NCBI GenBank assembly: GCA_019429365.1
Contig: JAHYJD010000021.1
Span: 1-41,510 of the forward strand
Direction: 5' to 3'
DNA length: 41,510 bases
Source of the DNA: Bacteroidales bacterium
GTDB taxonomy: Bacteria > Bacteroidota > Bacteroidia > Bacteroidales > UBA7960
Shown here: in pieces, positions 24,051-33,800 of the stretch
Layout of the letters: each line of letters starts with the position of its first letter
Position numbering within the stretch: the first letter of the stretch is position 1
The notes under the pieces: model-generated
Databases searched by the model: none
What the model saw: only the letters and a program-made list of their open reading frames with translations
What the model was told of the DNA's origin: nothing
Made by a program: the position numbers and the translations under genes

Positions 24051-25130
24051 ATGGGCACCCCTGCTTCTGACATACAGATAAAGATGTTTTCCGATCCGTT
24101 GCAGTATTTTACTGCGATGCTCAACGATATTGAAGCCGCTACACAATATGTTTTTCTGGAGATTTACCGTTTTCGCAACGACCCGGTGGGGGTTCGTTTT
24201 CGCGACAAGCTGCTGAAGAAACGCCGCGAAGGGGTAAAAATAAAACTGCTTATCGACTCCTGGGCTGCCGCCTCAAACCAGGCTTTTTTCCAGGAATTGA
24301 TTGATGCCGGGGGTGAGGTGAAATTTTTTAAAAAGGTGCGCCTGAGCTGGGATGGCTTCACCAAGGGCCACCGCCGCAACCACCGCAAAATACTGGTGAT
24401 CGACGATCAAATAACTTACATTGGCTCGGCCAACATTACAGGTTACTCCTTTAACTGGCGCGAGTCGATGTTTCGCATAAAAGGGAGTATTGCCAAGAAA
24501 TTCAAGAATATTATCCTTGAGAATTTTCGTATTTACAACAAGTATTTTTACGAAAAACAGCTTTATACCCGCAATATCAAATATGATGATTTTGAGATAG
24601 TAAGAGATGTGCCTTCGCTGGCTTACCAGCCTGTAAAGAAGAAATTTCTGGAGTTGATTTATGCCGCCAAACGCGAGATTTTTATTGAAACGCCCTATTT
24701 TTTGCCTGGCAGCAGCCTGCGCAAAGCACTCATGGATGCCGCCAACCGTGGCATTAAGGTTAATGTGATTATTCCGAAAAAGTCGGACGTGGGGGCCCTT
24801 GACCTGCTTACATCAAAATACATTGGAGAATTGGCGCGTCAGGGCGTAAATTTCTTCTTTTTCCTTCCGCAAAACCTGCATGCCAAACTATTTCTGGCCG
24901 ACCGTGAAACCTTTTTGGTGGGCTCTTCCAATTTCGATTATCGCAGTTTTCGTTATATGCATGAGATTGGCCTTACCGGCAAACACAAGAGCCTGGTGCG
25001 GCAAATGGTCAACCATTTTAACGAAACCCTGAAGGATTCGGAGCCTTTTAACTTCGACCACTGGTTGAGACGCCCCATAATGCAGCGATTTTTCGAGTGG
25101 CTGCTGGTGCCCGTCCGCCACCTGTTTTAA
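24051..25130 (+). CDS. Phospholipase D-like / cardiolipin synthase-like protein
   Basis: This 359-residue PLD-superfamily protein has both HKD motifs: H111, K113 and D118 in NHRKILVIDD, and H277, K279 and D284 in LHAKLFLADRE, each followed by a GS(A/S)N box (IGSANITG, VGSSNFDYRS). The spacing matches cardiolipin synthase ClsA/B catalytic cores. No N-terminal membrane helices are present, which resembles ClsB/ClsC-type or general phospholipase-D enzymes. The likely reaction is transfer of a phosphatidyl group between phosphatidylglycerol molecules. The gene lies next to a lipid-flippase-like gene, and its stop is 13 bases from the NlpC/P60 stop. Confidence 0.88.
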   Translation: MGTPASDIQIKMFSDPLQYFTAMLNDIEAATQYVFLEIYRFRNDPVGVRFRDKLLKKRREGVKIKLLIDSWAAASNQAFFQELIDAGGEVKFFKKVRLSWDGFTKGHRRNHRKILVIDDQITYIGSANITGYSFNWRESMFRIKGSIAKKFKNIILENFRIYNKYFYEKQLYTRNIKYDDFEIVRDVPSLAYQPVKKKFLELIYAAKREIFIETPYFLPGSSLRKALMDAANRGIKVNVIIPKKSDVGALDLLTSKYIGELARQGVNFFFFLPQNLHAKLFLADRETFLVGSSNFDYRSFRYMHEIGLTGKHKSLVRQMVNHFNETLKDSEPFNFDHWLRRPIMQRFFEWLLVPVRHLF

Positions 25131-25143
25131 GCTGTTTCTTTGG

Positions 25144-25716
25144 TTATCTTACCCTGCCTGCTTTGGCAAAAGTGCGCACGAAATAGGGCTCGTCGAGGTC
25201 GCTTACCATCACCCCGCGGGTGGAGGAAACGTGAATAAATTTGTTGTTGCTCAGGTAAATACCCACATGCGACACCTTTCGTCCGCCAGAGGTACGGAAA
25301 AACACCAGGTCGCCCTCGCGAAGCTGCGCCTTGCTGATATTCCTCGTGTGCGAGGCCATGTCGGAGCTGCTGCGTGGCAGGCTGGTCTGGTAAACCGCCC
25401 TGAACACTTCAATAACAAAGCCCGAGCAGTCGGCACCTTGCCTGGTGTTGCCAGCGTAGCGATGGGGCGTGCCCAGCCAGCTGCTCACCTCGCGAATGAG
25501 GATCGGGTCTTCGGTGCCATTGAGCTGGTATCCAAGCTTTTGCGAATGCTCCTGGTAAAAAGCCCTGTCGGCCGTCGGGGAGGCAGTGGGGCGACTGGTC
25601 TCGCGCTGGCTCCGGCAGGCAGGTAGCGACAGCATCAGCAGAAAAATTAAAGGCAGCAGGGATTTTTTCCCCGAAAGGGACACCTGCAAGATATCAGATA
25701 TGTTCGTTGGCTTCAT
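25144..25716 (-). CDS. NlpC/P60-family lipoprotein (cell-wall peptidase)
   Basis: The protein has 190 residues from MKPTNISDIL; an upstream ATG at 25782 would add 22 residues before a second hydrophobic stretch and is less likely. It begins with a lipoprotein signal whose lipobox is LPAC (C34). The NlpC/P60 domain at about 70-190 has catalytic C97 (GADCSGFV), H150 (SHVGIYL) and H162 (FIHVSS). Such enzymes cut peptide bonds in peptidoglycan stems, usually between D-glutamate and the third residue. The gene stands alone, convergent with the phospholipase-D-like gene and divergent from glutamine synthetase. Confidence 0.9.
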   Translation of the reverse strand: MKPTNISDILQVSLSGKKSLLPLIFLLMLSLPACRSQRETSRPTASPTADRAFYQEHSQKLGYQLNGTEDPILIREVSSWLGTPHRYAGNTRQGADCSGFVIEVFRAVYQTSLPRSSSDMASHTRNISKAQLREGDLVFFRTSGGRKVSHVGIYLSNNKFIHVSSTRGVMVSDLDEPYFVRTFAKAGRVR

Positions 25717-25844
25717 TAAAACAAAAATAATAATAAATACGGGCATTTGATGGTAAAAAAGCATTTCATGGGCACCAGCCATCTTGCAATTTTTGTTTAA
25801 TTTGGCCGAAAATATTAACCATCATACCATTAACCCTATTTTTT

Positions 25845-27350
25845 ATGAAAGAAAATCAATATATCTTAAATCCCAACCCCCTGGTGAGGCATCTACGCAA
25901 ACTGCCCCACGAATTTACTAAAGAAGATATTATCCGGTATATTGAGGATAACGAGATTGAAATGGTGAACTTCCGCTATGTGGGTGGCGATGGCCGCCTG
26001 AAGGCGCTGAACTTTGTGATTCAGAACCGCGAGCACCTGGAAAGTATACTGTCGACCGGTGAGCGCGTGGACGGCAGCAGCCTGTTTACGTTCCTGGAAG
26101 CCGGCTCGAGCGATCTCTATGTGGTGCCGCGCTTCAAGACGGCCTTTCTGAATCCTTTTTCTGATATTCCGGCTGTGGACATTCTTTGCTCGTATTACGA
26201 CAAGGACGGCAACCCCCTGGCCAGCGCTCCCGAAAACATCATGCGCAAAGCACACCAGGCCCTGTTCGAAAAAACCGGCTACGACCTGGAGGTGATGGGT
26301 GAGATAGAATATTATGTGATCAGCGATAAAGATGAACTTTACAAAGCCACCGACCAGAAGGGCTACCACGAATCGGCTCCCTTTGTGAAGTGGGAGCAGC
26401 TGCGCAACGAGGCCATGCTGGCCATTGCCCAAACCGGTGCCCAGATCAAATACGGGCACTCGGAAGTGGGCAACTTTTCGGACGAGGAACATGAATACGA
26501 ACAGAACGAAATTGAGTTTTTGCCCACCAATATTGAAGAGGCCGCCGACCAGCTGGTTATTGCCAAGTGGATACTGCGTCAGGTGGGCTACCGCTATGGC
26601 GTTACCATCAGTTACGCACCCAAAATCACAGCAGGTAAGGCCGGCAGCGGATTGCACATACACATGCGCCCCATGAAGGACGGCAAAAACGTGACCCTCG
26701 ACAATGGCCGCATCAGCGAAGTGTCGAAAAAAGTCATTGCCGGTATTCTCGACCTGGCGCCTTCTCTTTCGGCCTTTGGAAACACTATCCCCACCTCGTA
26801 TTTCCGTTTGGTGCCGCACCAGGAGGCTCCTACCAACGTGTGCTGGGGCGAGCGCAACCGCTCTACCCTGATCCGCGTACCCCTGGGATGGATCGGCGCC
26901 AGCGACATGGTGAAGAAGGAAAACCCCCTGGAAGAAACCCAGCTGGCCGACTTCAGCGACAAGCAGACCTTTGAGTTTCGCTGCCCCGACGGCTCGGCCG
27001 ATATTTACCTGCTCATTGCCGGACTGTGCGTGGGTGCCCGCCATGGCTTCGAGATGTCCGACGCCCTCGAGTTTGCCCAAAAGACCTACGTAGATGTGAA
27101 CATCTTTGACGACAAGCATAAGCACCGTACCGCCGAGCTGGCACAACTGCCCGTTTCATGCAAACAGGCGGCAGAATACCTGCGCAAGCAATCGACAATT
27201 TATTTGCATCATGGCGTTTTTACCCAAAGCTTGCTCGACGGCACCGCCAAAAGACTTGAAGAGTTTCGTGACGAAAACCTGCGCGAAAAGATCAGCTGCA
27301 ACCGCGAAGAAACCATGAAGCTTGTGCGGCGGTTTTTGCACTGCGGATAA
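25845..27350 (+). CDS. Glutamine synthetase (type I fold)
   Basis: This 501-residue protein has the glutamine synthetase beta-grasp and catalytic domains. Recognisable features are the NFRYVGGDGRLKALNF start, metal-binding EIEYYV and HEYEQNEIEFLPT (about 220-235), the GSGLHIHM histidine loop and the ATP/substrate part IPTSYFRLVPHQEAPTNVCWGERNRSTLIRVP. The usual NLYDLPP adenylylation tyrosine is not seen near the C-terminus, so GlnE-type control is unlikely. I leave the symbol empty because the type-I subfamily is not certain. It stands as a single gene, diverging from the NlpC/P60 gene and facing deoC. Confidence 0.93.
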   Translation: MKENQYILNPNPLVRHLRKLPHEFTKEDIIRYIEDNEIEMVNFRYVGGDGRLKALNFVIQNREHLESILSTGERVDGSSLFTFLEAGSSDLYVVPRFKTAFLNPFSDIPAVDILCSYYDKDGNPLASAPENIMRKAHQALFEKTGYDLEVMGEIEYYVISDKDELYKATDQKGYHESAPFVKWEQLRNEAMLAIAQTGAQIKYGHSEVGNFSDEEHEYEQNEIEFLPTNIEEAADQLVIAKWILRQVGYRYGVTISYAPKITAGKAGSGLHIHMRPMKDGKNVTLDNGRISEVSKKVIAGILDLAPSLSAFGNTIPTSYFRLVPHQEAPTNVCWGERNRSTLIRVPLGWIGASDMVKKENPLEETQLADFSDKQTFEFRCPDGSADIYLLIAGLCVGARHGFEMSDALEFAQKTYVDVNIFDDKHKHRTAELAQLPVSCKQAAEYLRKQSTIYLHHGVFTQSLLDGTAKRLEEFRDENLREKISCNREETMKLVRRFLHCG

Positions 27351-27354
27351 GCTT

Positions 27355-27410
27355 CGCAGAGGGGGAGAAGGTGAGAAGATGGGAAAATGAGGGGGTGAGA
27401 AGTGAGAGGA
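27355..27410. repeat. Purine-rich low-complexity tract
   Basis: The gap between glutamine synthetase and deoC is almost entirely G/A with GGTGAGAAG repeated, for instance at about 27370 and 27394. It contains no gene. Similar decayed strings are common between genes in Bacteroidota, as I recall, and I see no other function. Confidence 0.5.
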
Positions 27411-27416
27411 ATAGCG

Positions 27417-28271
27417 TTATTTCAGCTGCTTCACTGCTTCTACCAAAGTATCGGTGAGGCGGCTGGCCCCGAAGCGCAACCAATCCTTGTTCATCCATTC
27501 TGAGCCCAATATCTGATCGGTGAGCACATAGTATTGCATGGCAGTTTCGGGATCGGAAATACCGCCGGCGGGCTTTATCCCCACCATTTTTCCGGTATGG
27601 TCGTAATGGTCTCTGATGGCCTCGAGCATAATAAGCATGGCCTCGAGGGTAGCCGCCGGCTGTATCTTGCCGGTGGAGGTTTTCAGGAAGTGGCCGCCGG
27701 CCTGCAGGGCTATCTCGCTGGCGCGACGTATGTTGGTGGCCGACTTCAGCTCACCGGTTTCGAGGATCACCTTCAGATGGGCATCACCGCAGGCCTCGCG
27801 TATGGCTGCAATCTCATCGAACACCAGGTTGTATTCGCCTTCAAGGAACTTGCCCCGCGAAATGACCATGTCGATCTCGTCGGCACCTTCTTCCACGGCA
27901 TATTTTACCTCGGCCACCTTGATGTGGATGGGCGATTGCCCTGCAGGGAAAGCCCCCGCCACGGAAGCCACCTGTATGCGGGCGCCCTCCAGCGCTTTGC
28001 GTGCGGTGCCAATCAGCGTGGGGTACACACACACCGCCGCCACATTAGGCAATCCCAGCCCCAGGCGGTCGAACGAACGGGCCTTCTCGCACATCTTTAT
28101 TACCTTCTCATTGGTGTCGGCCCCCTCGAGGGTGGTCAGGTCGACCATGCCAAGTATGGCGCCATAGGCCGCGCGCAGCTTATAGTCGGTAAGGTGCTGG
28201 TTCAGTATGGTGTTTACCTGGCTGGTAATGTCTTCGTCGCGAAGCTCTGGTGTCTGGCTGAAATCGGTCAT
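27417..28271 (-). CDS. deoC: Deoxyribose-phosphate aldolase
   Basis: This 284-residue class I aldolase cleaves 2-deoxyribose 5-phosphate to acetaldehyde and glyceraldehyde 3-phosphate in deoxynucleoside breakdown. The Schiff-base lysine is K197 in HFLKTSTGK. K233 in GIKPAGGISD and D134 in DEIDMVISRG complete the catalytic set, and the LKVILETGEL strand precedes them. It is about 30 residues longer than the E. coli enzyme because of an N-terminal extension, which is usual in Bacteroidota. It stands alone, convergent with glutamine synthetase and divergent from tRNA-Arg. Confidence 0.95.
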   Translation of the reverse strand: MTDFSQTPELRDEDITSQVNTILNQHLTDYKLRAAYGAILGMVDLTTLEGADTNEKVIKMCEKARSFDRLGLGLPNVAAVCVYPTLIGTARKALEGARIQVASVAGAFPAGQSPIHIKVAEVKYAVEEGADEIDMVISRGKFLEGEYNLVFDEIAAIREACGDAHLKVILETGELKSATNIRRASEIALQAGGHFLKTSTGKIQPAATLEAMLIMLEAIRDHYDHTGKMVGIKPAGGISDPETAMQYYVLTDQILGSEWMNKDWLRFGASRLTDTLVEAVKQLK

Positions 28272-28417
28272 GGTATTGTTTTTTAAAAAAGTAAAGATAA
28301 GGCAAAACAGGCATTCATAAAAAACCGAACGAAAATGAACCGGGAGCTATTGCCCAAAGCCCGCCAAAGGCGCGTTTGCAGCACAACAAAAATCAGCACA
28401 AATAAACCAATATTGCT

Positions 28418-28425
28418 TATCTTTG
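28418..28425 (+). promoter_or_regulatory. Possible -7 element of tRNA-Arg
   Basis: TATCTTTG is a perfect TAnnTTTG match ending 13 bases before the tRNA. The position 19 bases upstream (TCAG) does not fit the -33 consensus. Confidence 0.55.
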
Positions 28426-28437
28426 CACCTGAAAAAC

Positions 28438-28511
28438 GGCTCCGTAGTTCAATTGGATAGAATAGCAGATTCCGGTTCTGTCGGTTGGGGGTTCGAGTCC
28501 CTCCGGAGTCA
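28438..28511 (+). tRNA. tRNA-Arg (anticodon CCG)
   Basis: The 74-base cloverleaf has acceptor stem GGCTCCG/CGGAGTC, D stem GTTC/GAAT, anticodon stem GCAGA/TCTGT around the loop TTCCGGT with anticodon CCG, and T arm GGGGG-TTCGAGT-CCCTC. The discriminator base is A. CCA is not encoded. The anticodon reads the CGG codon. Confidence 0.96.
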
Positions 28512-28525
28512 CGGATATAATATAT

Positions 28526-28568
28526 AGCTTGTTGTAAATCAATTATTTACAACAAGCTTTTTCTTTTT
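28526..28568 (+). terminator. Terminator after tRNA-Arg
   Basis: AGCTTGTTGTAAAT and ATTTACAACAAGCT form a perfect 14-bp stem around CAATT, followed by TTTTCTTTTT. The stem is AT-rich but long, with a good T-run. Confidence 0.85.
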
Positions 28569-28734
28569 ACATACAATTATTAATGTTTTTAATGGTTTTT
28601 TCCACCTACTTGCAATTAAGTTTCACGATATGCCTTGAGTTAAGATTAAGGATTTAAGGATTGATCAATACAGGATTATAGAGTCAAGTTTGTTTCAATA
28701 GAATAACGAAAATTGCCTTGTTTGTGAACCGTAA

Positions 28735-28752
28735 TTGTTCGTTTTTGAACAA
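28735..28752. promoter_or_regulatory. Inverted repeat, possible operator before the sigma gene
   Basis: TTGTTC and GAACAA are perfect arms around a GTTTTT spacer, about 180 bases before the start codon. This is the size of a dimer-binding operator, but chance in AT-rich DNA is also likely. Confidence 0.3.
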
Positions 28753-28887
28753 AATATTGCACTGGATTGGTGAGGGTGTGCTGTTTACCAGATGCAAGGT
28801 GTTTAAGAATAATGGAACCAGATAGTTATTCAATCTGCAGGGGAATGGATAATTGCTTCACAAACAAAAGAAAACCCGGAAATATCT

Positions 28888-28895
28888 TATTTTTG
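28888..28895 (+). promoter_or_regulatory. Possible -7 element of the PUL sigma factor
   Basis: TATTTTTG fits TAnnTTTG exactly and lies 36 bases before the chosen start codon at 28932. It is one reason to reject the longer reading of the gene. A -33 element is not clear. Confidence 0.45.
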
Positions 28896-28931
28896 ATAGT
28901 TGAAATACAAACTTACTGGAATCTGAAATCA

Positions 28932-29519
28932 ATGGATAAGTATAATGACAATAAAATTTTGATTGCCGACCTGAAGGAAGGCGACAAAATTGCATACGAG
29001 TTTCTTTTCCGGAAATACTATGCTGCCATGTGTCATTATGCCGAAAGATTTATAAAAGATCAGGCACTTGCAGAAGATGTGGTTTCACAGGTGTTTTTCA
29101 ATTTGTTTATTAAACGCAAGGAGTTGGTTATCCAGTCAATACAGCCCTATTTGTTTTTTAGTGTAAGAAATACTGCACTGAACCAGTTAAGATCACGAAA
29201 AAACCTATCCGATATTGATGATTTATCTGAAAATGATGTATTATCGGTAAATGCACTGTCAGACTATAATTTTTCAAGCCCAATGCTTCACCGGGAAGCT
29301 GAGAAGCTTTTGGATGATGCAATCAATACGCTTCCACCACAATGCCGGGAGATATTTTTGCTTAGCAGAAATGAAAGACTATCACACAAGGAAATTGCAA
29401 AAAAGCTCGGAATTTCAGTAAATACAGTTGAAACACAAATGTCAAGGGCTATAAAAAAACTAAGCAAACTCCTGGGTGGATACATCAGGCTTTTCTTGCT
29501 GCTGATTACCTTGTTTTAA
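28932..29519 (+). CDS. ECF-type RNA polymerase sigma-70 factor of the PUL
   Basis: The protein has 195 residues from MDKYNDNKIL. The frame stays open for 55 more codons, but that part has no sigma-like sequence and contains a promoter element. Region 2 is at about 15-80 (AYEFLFRKYYAAMCHYAERF, LAEDVVSQVFFNLF), and the region 4 helix-turn-helix is at about 130-180 (LPPQCREIFLLSRNERLSHKEIAKKLGISVNTVETQMSRA). It matches the Bacteroidota sigma factors paired with FecR and SusC. The C-terminus ends in a hydrophobic stretch (GGYIRLFLLLITLF), unusual for a soluble factor. FecR follows after 215 bases. Confidence 0.93.
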   Translation: MDKYNDNKILIADLKEGDKIAYEFLFRKYYAAMCHYAERFIKDQALAEDVVSQVFFNLFIKRKELVIQSIQPYLFFSVRNTALNQLRSRKNLSDIDDLSENDVLSVNALSDYNFSSPMLHREAEKLLDDAINTLPPQCREIFLLSRNERLSHKEIAKKLGISVNTVETQMSRAIKKLSKLLGGYIRLFLLLITLF

Positions 29520-29734
29520 AAGCGTTTTCAGGAACAGTTTGAATCATATAAGAGTTATTAATAAGTTAAAAATTGATTTGCTTGTGGTGGCAGATGGTAA
29601 AATTGGTGTCTTTACTATAAAGCACAGCGAAACAAAGGGTTTTACTTTCCTGAAATAAGTTTGATTATGAATTCCGACCGGATTTTGCTTTCAGTTAAAA
29701 TCCCGTCAAGTTTTAAAAATTCATTCGTAATACT

Positions 29735-30742
29735 ATGAATTTATCAGAAAATAGCTGGAACAGATTGCAGAAATATTTTGCAGGTGAGTTACCGGCTGCC
29801 GAGATGGAAGAGGTTGAAAAATGGGCTCATGAATCATCAGCCAACAGTGATGTTTTTGCAGAGGCAAAGAGTATTTTTGAAGCTTTCAAAGATGCTGAAC
29901 TCCAAATAGGAAAATACAATGTTGACGCAGCCTGGGAGAGATTTAATCAATGGATGGAGGCTGAGAATACGAAACAACGTTCTTTAAAAATCCGCCGGCT
30001 TGCCTTTGATGTATTGAAATATGCAGCCATAATTATCCTTGCAGTTTCCATTGGGTTTGGCATTTCCAATTTTATCAGCGGCAGGCAGGAGTTTGCAGAA
30101 TTTACTATTGATGTTCCCAAAGGCCATCGCAGTAATGTTGTTCTTGACGATGGAACACAGGTAATGCTTAATTCGGGTAGCGAATTACAGGTTTTATTTC
30201 ATCAAAAGCATGGACGAAAAGTAAAACTGACAGGAGAAGGATGGTTTAATGTGGCGCATGACCCCCGAAGGCCTTTTATGGTAGAAACAGAAAGGTTTTC
30301 AGTTGAAGTGTTTGGTACTTCATTCAATGTGAAGAGCTACCCTGATGATGATGTAAGACACTTATATCTTTCAAAAGGTAGTGTACAGCTAAAAAATAAA
30401 AAGGGTGAAAACCTGATCCTAACTCCCGAACAATATGTTGCCATTACTAATGATGACGCATTTTCTATAGAAGTCAACCCCGGAGAACAAACCCTTTTGT
30501 CATGGATGGATGGAAAATATTACTTCAGAAATGAATCCCTGTCAGAAATTGCCAAACTCATTGAACGTGCCTATGCCCTGGAAGTCGTTTTTTCAACCGG
30601 GGAAATAGCAAACGAAAAGTATACAGGAAGCCTGAATGTGGATGAACATGTATCTGATCTGATGAATAAGCTGGTGATTACATCAGGATTCCCCATGACC
30701 TATAAACTTCAGGATCGCAAATTAATTATTTCATCAAATTAG
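29735..30742 (+). CDS. FecR-family anti-sigma factor
   Basis: This 335-residue inner-membrane protein has a cytoplasmic N-terminal part of about 90 residues that should bind the sigma factor, one membrane helix at about 95-114, a periplasmic FecR domain (about 120-220, with FTIDVPKGHRSNVVLDDGTQVMLNSGSEL) and a C-terminal DUF4974-like domain (about 255-333, which includes YYFRNESLSEIAKLIERAYALEVVF). It holds the sigma factor until the STN domain of SusC reports that glycan is present. SusC begins 142 bases on. Confidence 0.93.
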   Translation: MNLSENSWNRLQKYFAGELPAAEMEEVEKWAHESSANSDVFAEAKSIFEAFKDAELQIGKYNVDAAWERFNQWMEAENTKQRSLKIRRLAFDVLKYAAIIILAVSIGFGISNFISGRQEFAEFTIDVPKGHRSNVVLDDGTQVMLNSGSELQVLFHQKHGRKVKLTGEGWFNVAHDPRRPFMVETERFSVEVFGTSFNVKSYPDDDVRHLYLSKGSVQLKNKKGENLILTPEQYVAITNDDAFSIEVNPGEQTLLSWMDGKYYFRNESLSEIAKLIERAYALEVVFSTGEIANEKYTGSLNVDEHVSDLMNKLVITSGFPMTYKLQDRKLIISSN

Positions 30743-30884
30743 AAACCAAGTACTAACTTATTCATAAACTAAAAACGACCTAAAACCCAATTCTGATTTT
30801 CTGAACTATTTTTTCATTGTCAGGTATCCCTGAGGATATGTACGCCCTTTTAAAAAACATTATTAATACATCAATCAAATACGC

Positions 30885-33800
30885 ATGAAAAAGAAAAAAC
30901 AAAGTTATTATTTGTCAAACATTCTGACATCCGGACCGCAAAGATTAAATGGTATGCTGTCAGGACTCATACTATTATTGATGGTATGTGTACTTCATAC
31001 CGGTGTTATGGCACAAGTCCCAAAGGTTAGTCTGGAAGCAAATGATGAATCAATGGAAAAGATTTTTCAGATGATTGAGAAATCTACCGGATATGAATTC
31101 TTCTTCCATCACGATCGACTTGATGTTTCCCGAAAAATGAACATTAAAGTAGTTAATCAGAATGTTGATGTGGTATTAAACCAGTTACTGCAAGATACAG
31201 GTAACAGCTTTCGTATCGTTGGCAATTATATATTAATTACCGCAAACGATGAAGTAAATAATAGCAGTAATTCTTTTGCCCAAACCAGAACCATAACCGG
31301 CCGGATAATTGATATATACGGTGATCCCTTACCGGGTGTAACCATAGTGATAAAAGGTACAACACAAGGTACAGTAACCAACTTTGATGGTTTTTACAGT
31401 TTGAGTGGAGTAACCGACGAAACTGTCCTTGTGATCTCGTTTATCGGAATGCTAACAGAAGAGGTAAAAGTTGGAAACCAATCCAGAATTGATATCTCAT
31501 TGAATTACGATTTACTTGGGCTTGATGAGGTAGTTGTAATTGGATACGGAACCCAGCGAAGAGGTAATATTACCAGTGCAGTAGCTGTAATTTCGGAGGA
31601 TGCCTTTACTTCAAGACCCAACTCGCAGTTTGGTAACCTGATTCAGGGAAAAGCCGCCGGTGTGCAGGTGCTTGCACCTTCGGGCAAGCCTTCGGCAGGC
31701 TTTAATATCAGGATAAGAGGAACCAGCTCAATATCAGCAGGGAGCGAACCATTGTATGTGGTAGACGGAATGCCTACCACCGATACCAGGGCTATTAACC
31801 CGGCTGATATCGAAAACATTACAATACTCAAGGATGCTGCTTCAGCCGCCATTTATGGCGCGCAGGGAGCCAATGGTGTGGTGCTTATTACTACACGCAG
31901 AGGCAAGGAAGGTGCTCCAAGGTTTGAACTCAGCTCCTATGTGGGTTTCTCTTCTGTATGGAGAACACTTGAGGTACTTAACAGCGAGCAATACCGGGAT
32001 CTGATGACAGAGCTTGGTCGCAACACGAACTGGAGTCTTTATAACGCAAATACCGACTGGCAGAATGAAATATTTAAAATGGGAATGTCGCAGAACTATC
32101 AATTCTCCGTTTCGGGAAGAAATGACCAAACCGGTTATTACCTGTCTGCAGGCTGGGTGGAGCAGGAAGGAGCTGTACGTAGCTCCAGTATGGATCGCTT
32201 TAACTTCAAGATGAATCTTGATCAGAAGGTCAATGAATGGCTGACATTTGGTTCCAACATCAGCTATTCCGATTACTTCGATGTGGATGTAAACGATAAC
32301 CAAGCTGTAAATCAGGGAGGTGTGATCCTTGGAATGTTATCTACACCCCCAAATATTGGTATTTACAACGAAGACGGAACATTTACCAGTAATCCGTTTC
32401 AGGATTGGGAGAACCCCGTTTCTTCAACCGATGGTTCGGAAAGAGGGTATAAAAGCCGGCGCCTGCTGGGAAATATTTTTTCTGAAGTAAACCTGTTTCC
32501 CGATCTGCAATGGCGTACCAACCTGGGGATTGAACATTCCAATTCAGCCTACAGCTATTTTCTGGATCCCTTCCGCACCAGCTATGGCCGTGCCAGGCAG
32601 GGCATAAGCCAGTACAATACCGATAATTATAACTTCTGGATACTGGAAAACCTGCTCACATACAGCCGGACTTTTAACGAACACTCTTTTTCCGCAATGG
32701 GAGGTGCCGTATTGCAAAAAAGCCAGTGGGAGAACAGTGCGATAGAAAGGATCGGATTTGCCAGCGATGCTATTATCACACCCAATGCAGGTGCTACCAT
32801 ACAGAATGCAACTGCATCGAAAGCAGAAAAAGCCAATGCATCTTTAATCAGCCGGTTTAATTACGACTATGCAAGCCGATATTTGTTAACAGCAAATTTT
32901 CGGGTTGATGGCTCATCATCCTTCGGACCAGGGAACCGATGGGGATATTTCCCCTCCTTTTCTGCCGGATGGCGTATTTCTGATGAAGAATTCATGCCCG
33001 AGTGGGACTTTCTGACCGACCTGAAGATTCGTGCCGGTTGGGGTATGGTGGGTAACGACAATATTCCCGGGTATGCATTCCTTGGAAGAGTGGGTGTGGG
33101 AGCCAACTACCCCATTGGAGGTGTTATCTTGCCAGGAACTTATCCCGCATCGATTGAAAACCGAAACCTTAAATGGGAGGCTACCGAGCAAACCAATATC
33201 GGTATGGACTTTACCTTCTTTGAGGCCAGATTGTTGTTTTCTGCTGATGCCTACATTAAAAACACTTCAGACTTATTGCTGTTTATTAATCTGCCGCATC
33301 TTACCGGTTTTTCAAACGGATTGCTCAACGTGGGTAAACTAGAAAACCGCGGTATTGAGTTTGAGATTTCTTCACGCAATTTTACACGCGATTTTATTTG
33401 GAATACTGACTTCAACATTTCCTTTAACCGCAATAAGGTAATTGATGTAGTAGGCCAGGAGATCATTGGTGGCAGTGTGGCCGGCAGAGGCGATGTGAGC
33501 TATTCAAGAGAGGGAGAGCCCCTGGGCCTGTTTTATGGTTACATAGCAGGTGGTGTTGATCCTGCAACCGGCATGATGTATTACATAAACCAAGACGGCG
33601 AAAGTGTATTTAACCCAACCCCGGAAGACAGAACCATCATTGGAGACCCTAATCCTGACTTTCTGTTTGGTTTGTCAAACAGTTTTGCCTACAGAAACTT
33701 CGATTTGTCTGTTTTTGTGCAAGGTTCTTACGGAAATGATATCTTTAACGCAACCCGCATAGAAACGGAAGGAATGTTAGATGCTAAAAACCAGAGTCGC

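Larger units (their letters stand above)
28569..28931. other. Non-coding region upstream of the PUL sigma factor
   Basis: I see no convincing gene here. The region contains a 6-bp inverted repeat (28735-28752) and a TATTTTTG element (28888-28895) that could control the PUL. A coding frame is open from 28767 into the sigma gene, but it passes through the likely promoter. Confidence 0.6.

Noticed and set aside
25893-27146. 417-codon minus-strand frame inside glutamine synthetase
   Set aside because: It is an antisense shadow of a strongly conserved gene and shows no domain.
28767-28931. N-terminal extension of the sigma factor by 55 residues
   Set aside because: The sequence (cysteine-rich, low similarity to sigma factors) is unlike the family and contains a likely promoter element at 28888. 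The ATG at 28932 gives a normal length.
29560-29660. Short open frame of about 30 codons between the sigma and FecR genes ending KGFTFLK
   Set aside because: It has no start codon with a ribosome site and no recognisable domain; it is probably chance or a remnant.
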